Source of the DNA: JACPFV01 sp035526825
GTDB taxonomy: Bacteria > Pseudomonadota > Gammaproteobacteria > Nevskiales > Nevskiaceae
Length of the DNA stretch: 64,000 nucleotides
Direction of reading: 5' to 3'
NCBI GenBank assembly: GCA_035526825.1
Contig: DATLBT010000120.1
Coordinates: forward strand, 1 to 64,000
The notes under the pieces are model-generated. The model had not been told where the DNA came from, made no database searches, and saw nothing but the letters and a program-made list of their open reading frames with translations. Within the stretch, counting starts at the first letter, position 1, and each line of letters starts with the position of its first letter. Shown piece by piece: positions 16,181 to 25,642 of the stretch. A program made the position numbers and the translations under genes.

Positions 16181-16882
16181 TCATTCCTGCTCCCGCAGCC
16201 ACTGCTGCACGAATGCGATCGTCAGGCGACGCTGGGCACTGAGCAGCGCGCAATCGAGGCGCTCGATCGCATCGACCAGCGAGCCGGCGTCGCGCGGCAG
16301 GCGCGCGAGCAGCGCGCGCGCCGCGTCCTGCGGCAGGTCGAGGCCGCGGGCGCGGGCGCGCTCGAGCAACAGTGTTTCGCGCGCCTCGTCGTCGAGCGGC
16401 TTCAGGCCGTAGACCGCCGCGGCGGAGAGGCGTGTGCGCAGGTCGGGCAAGGCGACGGCAAGCCGCTCGGGCGGCGCGCCCGCGGCGACGACCGCGCTTC
16501 CGCCGTGCGCGCGCAGCGCATCGAGCAGGCGCAGCAAGGCGATCGACCAGGCGGCGTCGCCGGCGACTGCGTCGAGGTCATCGAGGCAGACGAGGTCGGC
16601 ATCGTGGAGCCCGGACACCGTTTCGGCGGGGTCGCCGGCGCGCAACTGCGCGAGCGGCAGGTACGCGCACAGGCGTTGGCGCGAGGCCTCGCGCGTGAGC
16701 GCCTGCAGCAGGTGACTGCGCCCGCTCGCGTGCGGGCCGTAGAGGAACACCAGCGGCGCGCCGTCGCCGGAAATCAGCGCGCGCAGCGCGGCGACCGGCT
16801 CGGCGTTGGGCCCCGCGTGGTAGCTGTCGAAGCTGGAAGCGTCGGCCAGCTGCACGCCGAGCGGCAGCTGCAGGCCCTTCAC
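16181..16882 (-). CDS. hda: DnaA regulatory inactivator Hda
   Basis: An AAA+ protein homologous to the central part of DnaA. With the beta clamp it stimulates ATP hydrolysis on DnaA and so limits re-initiation. The 233-residue length is typical. An N-terminal clamp-binding QLPLGVQL (Hda consensus QLxLx), the Walker A variant YGPHASGRSHLL, Walker B CLDDLDAV and a sensor region are visible. GTG at 16882 overlaps the AI-2E permease stop as GTGA, and the peptide then starts MKGLQLPLG. The longer upstream frame shadows the permease. The permease-hda order is common in Xanthomonadales. Confidence 0.93.
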   Translation of the reverse strand: MKGLQLPLGVQLADASSFDSYHAGPNAEPVAALRALISGDGAPLVFLYGPHASGRSHLLQALTREASRQRLCAYLPLAQLRAGDPAETVSGLHDADLVCLDDLDAVAGDAAWSIALLRLLDALRAHGGSAVVAAGAPPERLAVALPDLRTRLSAAAVYGLKPLDDEARETLLLERARARGLDLPQDAARALLARLPRDAGSLVDAIERLDCALLSAQRRLTIAFVQQWLREQE

Positions 16883-17928
16883 GGGCTGAGGTAGAAGGCG
16901 CTCTGGCGCCAGCGGTCGATCGCGTGACGCACCACCACCGCAATCACGGCGGCGGCGGGCAGGCCCAGCAGCACGCCGACAAACCCGAACAGCTGGCCGC
17001 CGGCCATGACCGCGAAGATCACCGTGACCGGGTGCAGGCCGATGCGATCGCCGACGAGCCACGGCGTCAGCACCATCGATTCCACCATCTGGCCGATCAT
17101 GAACACGAGGAACACCCATGCCAGCGGCTCGATCTCATGCAGCTGCACCAGCACCGCGATGGTCGCAGCGAGGATGCCGGCGATGAAGCCGAGGTAGGGC
17201 ACGAAGCTGACGAGGCCGGCGCCGATGCCGATCAGCAGCGCGAGATTGAGGCCGACGATCGAAAGGCCGGCGCTGTAGATCACCGACAACGCCAACATCA
17301 CGAGCAGCTGCCCGCGCAGGAAACCCGCCAGCACCGAGTCGACCTCACCGCCGAGCGAGCGCACGAGGTCGCGATGGCGCAGCGGGATGATCCCGTCGAT
17401 CCACGCCACCAGGCGATCCCAGTCGCGCAGCAGGTAGAACGTGACCACCGGCACCAGCAGCATCGCCGCGGCGAAAGCCAGCAGTGCAGTGCCGGACTTC
17501 GCCAGGCCGCCGAGCACATCCCGCGCGATGCCGCCGGCCTGGGGCAGGTTTTCGGCGACGACGCTCTTGAGGTTCTCGGGATCGAGCCGCAGCTCGGGCG
17601 GCAGCTGGATGCCGAGCGCAGGCAGGCCGCGGTTCTGCAGCCAGTCGAGGTAGTCGGGCACGTGCGTGACGAACACGCGCACCTGCTCGACCAGCAGCGG
17701 CACCAGCAGCGCCAGCGCCGGCAGCAGCACCGCCGACAGCACCACAAAGACGATGATCACCGCGCCGGTGCGCGAAATGCGGTAGCGCTGCAGGCGGTCG
17801 ACCAGCGGATCGCCGAGGTAGGCAAGGCCCGCCGAGAACGCGAACGGCATCAGGATGGGGCCGAGCAGCCACAGCAGCGCCGCGGTGGCGGCGAGGACGG
17901 CGAGCGAGACCTTAACGGACCAGGACAT
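16879..17928 (-). CDS. AI-2E family (PerM-like) permease
   Basis: A polytopic inner-membrane protein of 349 residues. The family core is visible: FAFSAGLAYLGDPLVDRL near the N-terminus, a periplasmic stretch with VPDYLDWL, and the conserved GLVSFVPYLGFIAGI and VGDRIGLHPVTVIF in the last helices. The start at 17928 (MSWSVKV) leaves a 17-base overlap with the DUF2066 gene upstream. The transported substrate is unknown, and family members are not established AI-2 exporters. Confidence 0.9.
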   Translation of the reverse strand: MSWSVKVSLAVLAATAALLWLLGPILMPFAFSAGLAYLGDPLVDRLQRYRISRTGAVIIVFVVLSAVLLPALALLVPLLVEQVRVFVTHVPDYLDWLQNRGLPALGIQLPPELRLDPENLKSVVAENLPQAGGIARDVLGGLAKSGTALLAFAAAMLLVPVVTFYLLRDWDRLVAWIDGIIPLRHRDLVRSLGGEVDSVLAGFLRGQLLVMLALSVIYSAGLSIVGLNLALLIGIGAGLVSFVPYLGFIAGILAATIAVLVQLHEIEPLAWVFLVFMIGQMVESMVLTPWLVGDRIGLHPVTVIFAVMAGGQLFGFVGVLLGLPAAAVIAVVVRHAIDRWRQSAFYLSP

Positions 17929-18976
17929 AGCTTTGGCTCGAGCTGAACGCGCCGGACGAGTTCGCATCATCGCGCCTTAGCACACGGCCAGAGGCGATGA
18001 CGCGGCCCAGCATTTCCGGGTCGCCTTCGACCTGCACGCGCAGCGTGAGCTCGCCCGCGCGCGCGCCGTCGACCTGCACGGCGCGCACCGAGTTCAGGCC
18101 TTTCACGTAATTCAACACCCCGGCGTAGGCGTCGAGCGTGTCGACACCGGCGATCGCGAGTTTCAGCTCGCGCGCGGTACCGCCGGTCTGCGTTGCGAAG
18201 CGTTGCGCCTGGCGGTCGGCGAGCTCGTCGATGCCTGCGGCGAGCGCGAGCTCGAGCGTCTCGTATGCGCCAACCCAGTCCTCGATCGAGCCGTTCTGCT
18301 GCAACAACGTCCAGCGCCCGAGCCAGCGGCCGTTCTCGCGGCCGACGCGGCCGACGAGGATCTGGTCGGCGTTGTAGCGGCGCGAGGCGGCCTCGATGCC
18401 CGCGTAATTGCCGGACCAGGTGTCATCGAAGCGCACCCGCTTGCGCTCGGCCGCATCGAGCTCGGGAAACGTGAACGGCAGGCCGCGCGCCTCGGCGACG
18501 GCCGGGGCGGTCGCGGCGCGCGCCGCGACGCCGGTGGCGTCGAGCAGCGCGCGCGGCTGGCCATCGTCGCGCAACGCGATCCAGGCCAGCGTGCCGAGAC
18601 GGTTGGCGCCCCAGACGGGCAGGCCCTGCGCGCGCAGCGCGGCATCGACGGCGCGTGGGTCGAACTGCGCGCGCAACCGCAGGCCTTGCCCGGACGGCGC
18701 GTTCTCGTAGCCGTAGCCCTGCAGCAGCACCGACGCGCGGTCGGCGATCGAGATGGTGGATACGTCGCGCTGGCCGGTGACTTTCAGCAACACCAGCGCC
18801 AGCGCCCGTCGCAGCGCCGCTTCTCGCGCAGCGGGGCCCTGGTCGGGCACCGCGACGCTGGCGTCGTACAGGCCGCGCACCGGCACCGCGACCGCGGGCA
18901 GGGCCGCGGCGAGCAATGCAACGGCAGCGAGACAGGCGGGCAGGCGCATGAAATCGAAGGGTTTTTTGGTGCGCAT
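17912..18976 (-). CDS. DUF2066 exported protein
   Basis: A 354-residue protein with a signal peptide (LPACLAAVALLAAALPAVA). RGLYDASVAVPDQGPAAREAA is the DUF2066 signature. A second Met at 18949 would give a more compact signal peptide and is an equally good start. The gene is divergent from purM and first in the DUF2066-permease-hda string. The function of the family is unknown. The divergent gap to purM (18977-19032) must hold both promoters. Confidence 0.85.
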   Translation of the reverse strand: MRTKKPFDFMRLPACLAAVALLAAALPAVAVPVRGLYDASVAVPDQGPAAREAALRRALALVLLKVTGQRDVSTISIADRASVLLQGYGYENAPSGQGLRLRAQFDPRAVDAALRAQGLPVWGANRLGTLAWIALRDDGQPRALLDATGVAARAATAPAVAEARGLPFTFPELDAAERKRVRFDDTWSGNYAGIEAASRRYNADQILVGRVGRENGRWLGRWTLLQQNGSIEDWVGAYETLELALAAGIDELADRQAQRFATQTGGTARELKLAIAGVDTLDAYAGVLNYVKGLNSVRAVQVDGARAGELTLRVQVEGDPEMLGRVIASGRVLRRDDANSSGAFSSSQSYVLVR

Positions 18977-19032
18977 CTACGATACCATAGCGCTCCTTCG
19001 CGCCCGCTCCGCGCCGCAAAAAAATCTCGCCA

Positions 19033-20096
<1,064 letters not shown>

Positions 20097-20100
<4 letters not shown>

Positions 20101-20762
20101 GCGCGCCGCGCCTCGCGGTCCTCATCTCCGGCGGCGGCCGCAACCTGCAGGCGATCCTCGATGCGGTGGCCGCCGGCAAGATCCCTGCGCACGTCGCGGG
20201 CGTCATCAGCAATCGCGCGGACGCCCATGGCCTGCAGCGCGCGCGCGACGCTGGCGTATACACCGCGGTCGTGCCGCACGCGAACTTCGCCGACCGCGCG
20301 CAGTTCGATGCGGCACTGGCAGCCTTGCTGCAGGAATTGCGCCCCGATATCGTCGCGCTGGCAGGCTTCATGCGCGTGCTGGGACCGGGCTTCATCCGCG
20401 CATTCCAGGGCCGCATCGTGAACATCCACCCGTCGCTGTTGCCCAAGCATCGCGGTCTGCAGACGCACCGCCGCGCACTGGAGGCCCGGGATGCGCAGCA
20501 CGGTGCCAGCGTGCACTTCGTCACCGAGGAGCTCGATGGCGGACCGGTGGCGATTCAGGGGTGGTTCATGGTGCGGCCGCAGGATGACGAAAGGACATTG
20601 GGGGAACGAGTGATGAACGAAGTCGAGCTGAAGATCTTCCCCCAGGCGCTGGCCTGGATGGCGCGCGGCGAGTTGCGCCTGGCCGATGACGGATTGTGCT
20701 TCCGTGGTCGGCCGCTCGCGGCGCCGCTGTCGCTTGCCGACCTCGAGGCGGAGTTTCGTTGA
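20097..20762 (+). CDS. purN: Phosphoribosylglycinamide formyltransferase
   Basis: The 10-formyl-THF-dependent GAR transformylase, step three of purine synthesis, 221 residues. It opens with the phosphate loop LISGGGRNLQA. The catalytic Asn and His lie in NIHPSLLPKHRG, and the Asp in TEELDGGP. Many homologues have SGxGSN in the loop, so GGGRN is a mild variation. GTG 20097 overlaps the purM stop. The stop overlaps the next start as TGATG. Confidence 0.95.
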
Positions 20763-21463
20763 TGCGCGCGCTCGTGCTGGCCGCCGCCCTGGTCGCCGTT
20801 CTGGGGATTGCCGGCGGCGTTGCCGCTGCGGAGCCGAAGCTGCCTGAGCTGAACCTCACCTACGCGGCGCAATGGAACGACATCAAGCTCGGCGACATCC
20901 TCGTCGCGCTGAAGGCAGGCGAGGGCGCCGACTGCTACCGCTATGAATCCGCCACCGAACCGGTCGGCATGGTCAGGATGTTCTATGGCAAGCCGCGCGA
21001 GGTCAGCGAGTTCTGCGTCGCCGGCGGCAAGGTGGTGCCAAAGCGCTTCTCCTACGTGCGCGGCGACGACAGCTTCACGCTCGAGTTCGACGCAGCCAAG
21101 AACAAGGTGCGTGACGGCAAGGGTGCCGAGCGCGACGTTCCCGCCAACGCGCAAGACCGCTTCGGCCTTCAGCAGGCGATGCGCCTGTGGGTCATCGCCA
21201 GCCAGGGCAAGAGTGACGCCGGTCCGGTGGAGTTCACGCTGGTCGACGACGAGCGCGTGCGTACCTACAAGTTCGCCATCACCGGTCGGGAGACGCTGAC
21301 GCTGCCCGCCGGCACGTTCGACACCGTGAAGGTCGAGCGCATCGACAATCCCAAGCGCATCAGCCGTTACTGGGTCGCCCCGGAAGCCAGCTGGATGCCC
21401 GTCAAGGTCGAAAGCGGCCGCAACGGCAAGATCCAGCTGCGCATGGAATTGCGTAAGCGCTAG
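20762..21463 (+). CDS. DUF3108 periplasmic protein
   Basis: A 233-residue exported protein with a signal peptide (MRALVLAAALVAVLGIAGGVAAA). It shows the DUF3108 pattern, ending with LTLPAGTFDTVKVER, ISRYWVAPEASWMPVKVE and QLRMELRK. Such proteins are beta-rich and presumed to be periplasmic or outer-membrane associated; the function is unknown. It is coupled to purN, a pairing seen in related genomes. Confidence 0.85.
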   Translation: MRALVLAAALVAVLGIAGGVAAAEPKLPELNLTYAAQWNDIKLGDILVALKAGEGADCYRYESATEPVGMVRMFYGKPREVSEFCVAGGKVVPKRFSYVRGDDSFTLEFDAAKNKVRDGKGAERDVPANAQDRFGLQQAMRLWVIASQGKSDAGPVEFTLVDDERVRTYKFAITGRETLTLPAGTFDTVKVERIDNPKRISRYWVAPEASWMPVKVESGRNGKIQLRMELRKR

Positions 21464-21474
21464 AAGCGAGGGTC

Positions 21475-21536
21475 TGTGGGAGGGCCCCTGGGCCCGATGT
21501 GGGTGGCGCAACATCGGGGCCAGGGCCCCTCCCACA
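21475..21536. repeat. Dispersed repeat family B, long hairpin
   Basis: Arms at 21475-21500 and 21511-21536 pair over 26 positions with two mismatches, beginning TGTGGGAGGGCCCCTGGGCC. It lies between convergent genes (DUF3108 and the NUDIX fusion) and could terminate both. The motif matches the element at 4258-4320. Confidence 0.8.
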
Positions 21537-21554
21537 AAAGAGATCAGCCAACGC

Positions 21555-22907
21555 TCATGCGATGACGCCGTCTTCGCGTAGTTTTTCCAGGTGGCTGCGG
21601 ATGTTCAGCCGGGCGAGCGGCAGCAGGCGAGGGTCGACGCCCTTGTAGACCTCACTAAGGATCTGGTCCTCGGGCATGCCGGCGCTGTAGCGGGTGTAAA
21701 TCTCCTGTTCGCGGAGTTCGCGGTGCTTCAGGGCCTGTTGCAGGAAATGCGTACCGCCCAGCGCAAGGCCGTGGGACGGGATGATCACGCCCGGGTCCAG
21801 CGCGATGATCTTCTTCAGCGAGTCGAAATATTTTCGCATGTTGCCTTCCGGCGGCGCGATCACCACCGTGCCGACGCCCTGGATCAGGTCGCCGACGATG
21901 CACCAGGCCTTCGAGTCCGGCATCGGTGCGAGCTGGCCCTCGTCGTGGCCGGGCACGGCGACCACGCGGACCGGCTCGCCCTGCCAGCGCGTCAGCTCGT
22001 CATCCTCGGCGACCAGGCGCACGTCGACGCCCTCGAAGTATTTCGCGCCGGCGCGCGCCTCGATGCGCGCCCGCGTGTCGGCCGACATCGCCAGTGGCAC
22101 CCGGTAGCGCCGCGCGATCTCGTCGGCGTACTCGCGATGATCGGGATGGTGATGGGTGAGGAATACGAGGTCGACGCCGAGCTCGTCGAGCCGGCGGCAC
22201 ACGCGCTCCAGTTCGGAACGGTCCGCGGGCGACGGGTCGACCAGCACGCGCGGCGACCCTGCGTCGCCGAACCAGAAAACGTTGGTGTGCGTGGCGGGCG
22301 GCAGCGTGTTGGAGCGCACCAGCAAAATCTTCAAGCCGCCGAGCGGCTCGACCCACGGGATGTCGTCCTCGGCTATGTGGTCGAGCCAGGGCAACGTGAC
22401 GCAGTGGAGATCGGCGTCCATCGCCTCGATGGCGATCCGCGTCGGCGGCGCCACGAGCAAGCGACCCCCTTCGTAACGCTGGCGCCACTCGCGCACCGAG
22501 AGCCATTCGGCGGTGAGCGACTCGCGCAGGTCCAGCTCCATCGCGGGCTTGTCGGCCAGCACCACTTTGTAGAACCAGGTGCGGAAGCGCAGCGGCGCAA
22601 ACGCCGGCGTCGTGATCTCGCCGATGCAGGCCAGCTGTGTCACCAGGCCCGACGCGACTGCCGCGAACAGGTCGAAGCCGATTTCCTCGCGCAGTTCGCG
22701 AGCGAGTGCGCGGATCAGGCGCGGCTCCTGGCCTTCGAACATCGCGCCGGGCAGCGCATCCGCACTGTCGGCCTTGTCGACCTTGCCACCCGGGAACGCG
22801 TGATACCCGGGGAAGGCGGGCAGTGCGAAGTGGCGCTGCGCGAGGAACAGGTCCGCGCCATGTACCAGCATCGCGGTGACTGCGTCGAAGATCGGGCGCT
22901 GCGCCAT
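21555..22907 (-). CDS. NUDIX hydrolase fused to metallo-beta-lactamase-fold hydrolase
   Basis: A 450-residue two-domain protein. Residues about 5-180 are a NUDIX domain with YHAFPGGKVD (31-44 region) and RELREEIGF (70-78), so the catalytic NUDIX box is largely kept. Residues about 200-400 are a metallo-beta-lactamase domain with THHHPDH (251-257), PGHDEGQ and IPSHG, as in LACTB2-type nucleases. The C-terminal helix bundle fits LACTB2 too. The likely role is hydrolysis of a nucleoside-diphosphate or CoA derivative combined with a second hydrolytic step; the substrate is unknown. The fused arrangement is seen in some proteobacteria and is not a frameshift artefact here. Confidence 0.9.
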   Translation of the reverse strand: MAQRPIFDAVTAMLVHGADLFLAQRHFALPAFPGYHAFPGGKVDKADSADALPGAMFEGQEPRLIRALARELREEIGFDLFAAVASGLVTQLACIGEITTPAFAPLRFRTWFYKVVLADKPAMELDLRESLTAEWLSVREWRQRYEGGRLLVAPPTRIAIEAMDADLHCVTLPWLDHIAEDDIPWVEPLGGLKILLVRSNTLPPATHTNVFWFGDAGSPRVLVDPSPADRSELERVCRRLDELGVDLVFLTHHHPDHREYADEIARRYRVPLAMSADTRARIEARAGAKYFEGVDVRLVAEDDELTRWQGEPVRVVAVPGHDEGQLAPMPDSKAWCIVGDLIQGVGTVVIAPPEGNMRKYFDSLKKIIALDPGVIIPSHGLALGGTHFLQQALKHRELREQEIYTRYSAGMPEDQILSEVYKGVDPRLLPLARLNIRSHLEKLREDGVIA

Positions 22908-22948
22908 TTCCTTATTGTGCCCGGGCGCCGACGGTCAGCGCGATTGTT

Positions 22949-23410
22949 CTACCTCGGCGTCGGCGGGTGCGGCAGCCCGATGTCGTCGAGTACCTCGTGG
23001 GTTTTTTCGATGACCTTCAGCACGCGATCGTGGATGCGCACATGGATCACGCCCGGCGGCGGCGGCGGGAGCTTTACGAGGACCTCGTGCGGCAGCGGCA
23101 CGCGGAACTCCCAGATGTCGTCGGGGACCCGCTGCCCGACACCGACCTTCTTCTGCCAGCCCGGCGGAATCTTGCCCTTCTTGGCGAGGCCCGGCGGCAG
23201 ATCGTTGATGGCGTGCGGGTTGGCGGCGTACCAGCCGCGGACCTCGTCGCGCTCGCCGCCCTCGAACTTCTTGCTGCCCTTGCCGGCCGAACCGTGTGCC
23301 GTCGCCTTGTCCGGGTGTCCCTTGTCCTTGTGCTTGCCGTCCTTGTCGGCGGCGGCCGCGCCGGCCACGGCCAGCGCCATCACGGCGAGCATCACTGCGA
23401 ACTTTTTCAT
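22949..23410 (-). CDS. Secreted RcnB/CigR-like small protein
   Basis: A 153-residue protein with a signal peptide (MKKFAVMLAVMALAVAGAAAA). A Lys/His-rich stretch (DKDGKHKDKGHPDKA) follows, then LPPGLAKKGKIPPGWQKK, a motif repeated in RcnB- and CigR-type periplasmic proteins. The C-terminus resembles the RcnB inner domain (VIHVRIHDRVLKVIE). The role is unknown; metal homeostasis is possible from the His content, but this is inference. Confidence 0.7.
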   Translation of the reverse strand: MKKFAVMLAVMALAVAGAAAADKDGKHKDKGHPDKATAHGSAGKGSKKFEGGERDEVRGWYAANPHAINDLPPGLAKKGKIPPGWQKKVGVGQRVPDDIWEFRVPLPHEVLVKLPPPPPGVIHVRIHDRVLKVIEKTHEVLDDIGLPHPPTPR

Positions 23411-23564
23411 CCGGGGACTCCGATGGTTGGAATGACGCCAGTCTAGCGGCTCGGCGGTTGCGGAAAAAGTGAAATCGATCACGCACTTGCGCGCGCCAGG
23501 CGGGCTAAACCAATGGCGCGGGTGGCGGTCTGAACAGGCAAGCCCGTCGTCCTGCCCGGAACCC

Positions 23565-24335
23565 ATGCGAAACGGCGTGCACACCTCCTCTGCCCTCACC
23601 CTGAAAATCCTGACCTTGAACACGCACAAGGGCTTCACGACGTTCAACCGCAAGTTCGTGCTCCACGAGTTGCGCGACGCGGTGCGCGCGACAGGGGCCG
23701 ACCTGGTATTCCTGCAGGAAGTGCTCGGCGTGCACTCGCGCCACCAGGCGCGCCAGAAGAACTGGCCGTCGGGGCCGCAATACGAGTTCCTCGCCGATGC
23801 GATCTGGCGCGACTTCGCCTACGGCCGCAACGCGGTCTATCCGCACGGCCACCACGGCAATGCGGTGCTGTCGAAGTTCCCGATCGCCAGGCACGACAAC
23901 CACGACATCTCGGTGCAGGGGCCGGAAAAACGCGGACTGCTCCACTGCGTGGTCCAGGTGCCGGAAGGCGGCCGCGAGATCCATGGCATCTGCGTGCACC
24001 TGAGCCTCACCGAAGGCCATCGCCGGCAGCAGCTCGAGCTGCTGTGCAAGCTGGTGGAGCGCACGGTGCCCGTCGACGCGCCGCTGGTGGTGGCCGGCGA
24101 CTTCAATGACTGGCGCTGCCGTGCTCGCCAGGTCCTGCAACGCTGCGGGCTCGTGGAGGCGTTTGTCGCCAGCGGACGGCGCGAACCGCGCACCTTCCCG
24201 GCGCGTTTTCCGCTGCTGCGGCTGGATCGCATTTATGTGCGCAACGTGCGCGCCGTGCGGCCTGCGGTGCATTCGGTGCGGCCGTGGTCGCACCTGTCCG
24301 ACCATGCGGCTCTGTCCGCGGAGATCGACCTGTGA
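23565..24335 (+). CDS. Endonuclease/exonuclease/phosphatase family protein (YbhP-like)
   Basis: A 256-residue EEP-fold hydrolase. KILTLNTHKGF, FLQEVLG, HGNAVLSKFP, GICVHLSLTEGHR, GDFNDWR and SDHAALSAEI are the ordered catalytic motifs (Asn, Glu, His, Asp-Asn, Asp-His). The start is placed at ATG 23565. It overlaps clsB by GTGA. In E. coli the homologue ybhP is also next to clsB (ybhO) and ybhN, which supports a lipid-related role. Confidence 0.9.
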   Translation: MRNGVHTSSALTLKILTLNTHKGFTTFNRKFVLHELRDAVRATGADLVFLQEVLGVHSRHQARQKNWPSGPQYEFLADAIWRDFAYGRNAVYPHGHHGNAVLSKFPIARHDNHDISVQGPEKRGLLHCVVQVPEGGREIHGICVHLSLTEGHRRQQLELLCKLVERTVPVDAPLVVAGDFNDWRCRARQVLQRCGLVEAFVASGRREPRTFPARFPLLRLDRIYVRNVRAVRPAVHSVRPWSHLSDHAALSAEIDL

Positions 24336-25642
24336 CGCCCGAAAGCTGGAAGTCGGGCAATCGCGTGCGCCTGCTCGAGAATGGCGAGGAGTATTACCCC
24401 CGCGTGTTCGAGGCGATAGGCGAGGCGCGCACCGAGCTGTTCGTCGAGACCTTCATCCTGTTCGACGATCCGGTCGGTCGGCAGCTGCAGCAGGCGCTGA
24501 TCGCCGCGGCACGACGCGGCGTGCGCGTCGACCTCACCGTCGACGGCTATGGCTCTTACGACCTGTCGCCGGAGTTCGTCCGCGCCATGACCGAGGCGGG
24601 CGTGCGCGTGCACGTGTTCGACCCGCGGCGCCGATTGATGGGGATTCGCACCAACATTTTCCGGCGCATGCATCGCAAGATCGTGGTGGTGGACGGGCGC
24701 ATCGCGTTCGTCGGCGGCATCAATTTCTCGTTCGATCACCTGCGCGATCACGGCGCCGAGGCCAAGCAGGACTACGCGATGGAGGTGGAAGGGCCGCTGG
24801 TGGACGACATCCGCGCCCTGACCGAGCGCGCGGTCGCGCCGCCGGAGCGCTGGTGGCGCCGCCGCCGGCCGCCGCCGGCGGCGTCTTCGCGAGCCGATGC
24901 CGGGAAGGCCGCCGCGCGCTTCGTGGCCCGGGACAATGAACTGCGCCGCGACGAGATCGAGCGTTGCTACCGCGAGGCGATCCGCGGCGCGCGTCGCGAA
25001 ATCGTGATCGCCAACGCCTATTTTTTCCCCGGCTACCGGCTGCTTCGCGATTTGATCGACGCCGCGCGGCGCGGCGTCGACGTCCGCCTGATCCTGCAGG
25101 GCAAGCCGGACATCCCCTGGGTGCGCTGGATCGCCCAGGCGCTATACGACTACTTGTTGCGTGGCGGCGTGCGCATCTACGAATACTGTGAGCGGCCGCT
25201 GCACGCCAAGGTCGCGACGATCGACGACGATTGGTCCACGGTCGGCTCGAGCAACCTCGATCCCCTGAGCCTGGCGCTGAACCTCGAGGCCAATGTCCTG
25301 GTGCACGACCGCGAATTCAACAAGGTGCTCCGGGCAAGGATGGAGCAGATGATGCGGCAGCACTGCAAGGTGCTCGGGCCGGAGGACGCGCCGCGTCGCA
25401 CGCTGTGGCGCCAGGTGCTGACCTTCGTCGCGTTCCATGTCACCCGGCGCTTCCCGAAATGGGCCGGTTTCTTGCCCGGCCATCGCTCGCAGGCGCTGCC
25501 GGTGGTGGTGCCACACTCGGCGAACGATCCGGTCGGCGCAATTGTGCCCAAGCCGGGCCCTGAGCAGCCCGCCGCTACGACCTCCGATCGTGCCGACGCT
25601 CAACGCCCCGCCGTTCGAAACTCCAGGGCCAGCGCGCGCTGA
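24332..25642 (+). CDS. clsB: Cardiolipin synthase B
   Basis: A phospholipase D-superfamily enzyme of 436 residues. Two HKD motifs are complete: H114-K116-D121 (HRKIVVVDGRIAFVGG) and H291-K293-D298 (HAKVATIDDDWSTVGSSN). FELIX-like VRLLENGEEYYPRVFEAI and WIAQALYDYLLRGGVRIYEY are ClsB-like. The enzyme condenses phosphatidylglycerol with PG or phosphatidylethanolamine. GTG 24332 overlaps the previous stop. A long low-complexity C-terminal tail overlaps 68 bases of the convergent EAL gene. Confidence 0.93.
   Translation: MTPESWKSGNRVRLLENGEEYYPRVFEAIGEARTELFVETFILFDDPVGRQLQQALIAAARRGVRVDLTVDGYGSYDLSPEFVRAMTEAGVRVHVFDPRRRLMGIRTNIFRRMHRKIVVVDGRIAFVGGINFSFDHLRDHGAEAKQDYAMEVEGPLVDDIRALTERAVAPPERWWRRRRPPPAASSRADAGKAAARFVARDNELRRDEIERCYREAIRGARREIVIANAYFFPGYRLLRDLIDAARRGVDVRLILQGKPDIPWVRWIAQALYDYLLRGGVRIYEYCERPLHAKVATIDDDWSTVGSSNLDPLSLALNLEANVLVHDREFNKVLRARMEQMMRQHCKVLGPEDAPRRTLWRQVLTFVAFHVTRRFPKWAGFLPGHRSQALPVVVPHSANDPVGAIVPKPGPEQPAATTSDRADAQRPAVRNSRASAR

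Noticed and set aside
16883..17119. Extension of hda upstream into the permease
   Set aside because: The extra residues are an Arg/Gly-rich shadow. The clamp-binding QLPLG motif must be at the N-terminus, as it is from GTG 16882.
21591..23435. Plus-strand open frame of 614 codons over the NUDIX fusion and RcnB-like gene
   Set aside because: The opposite strand carries two genes with clear motifs; this frame is an artefact of third-position GC.
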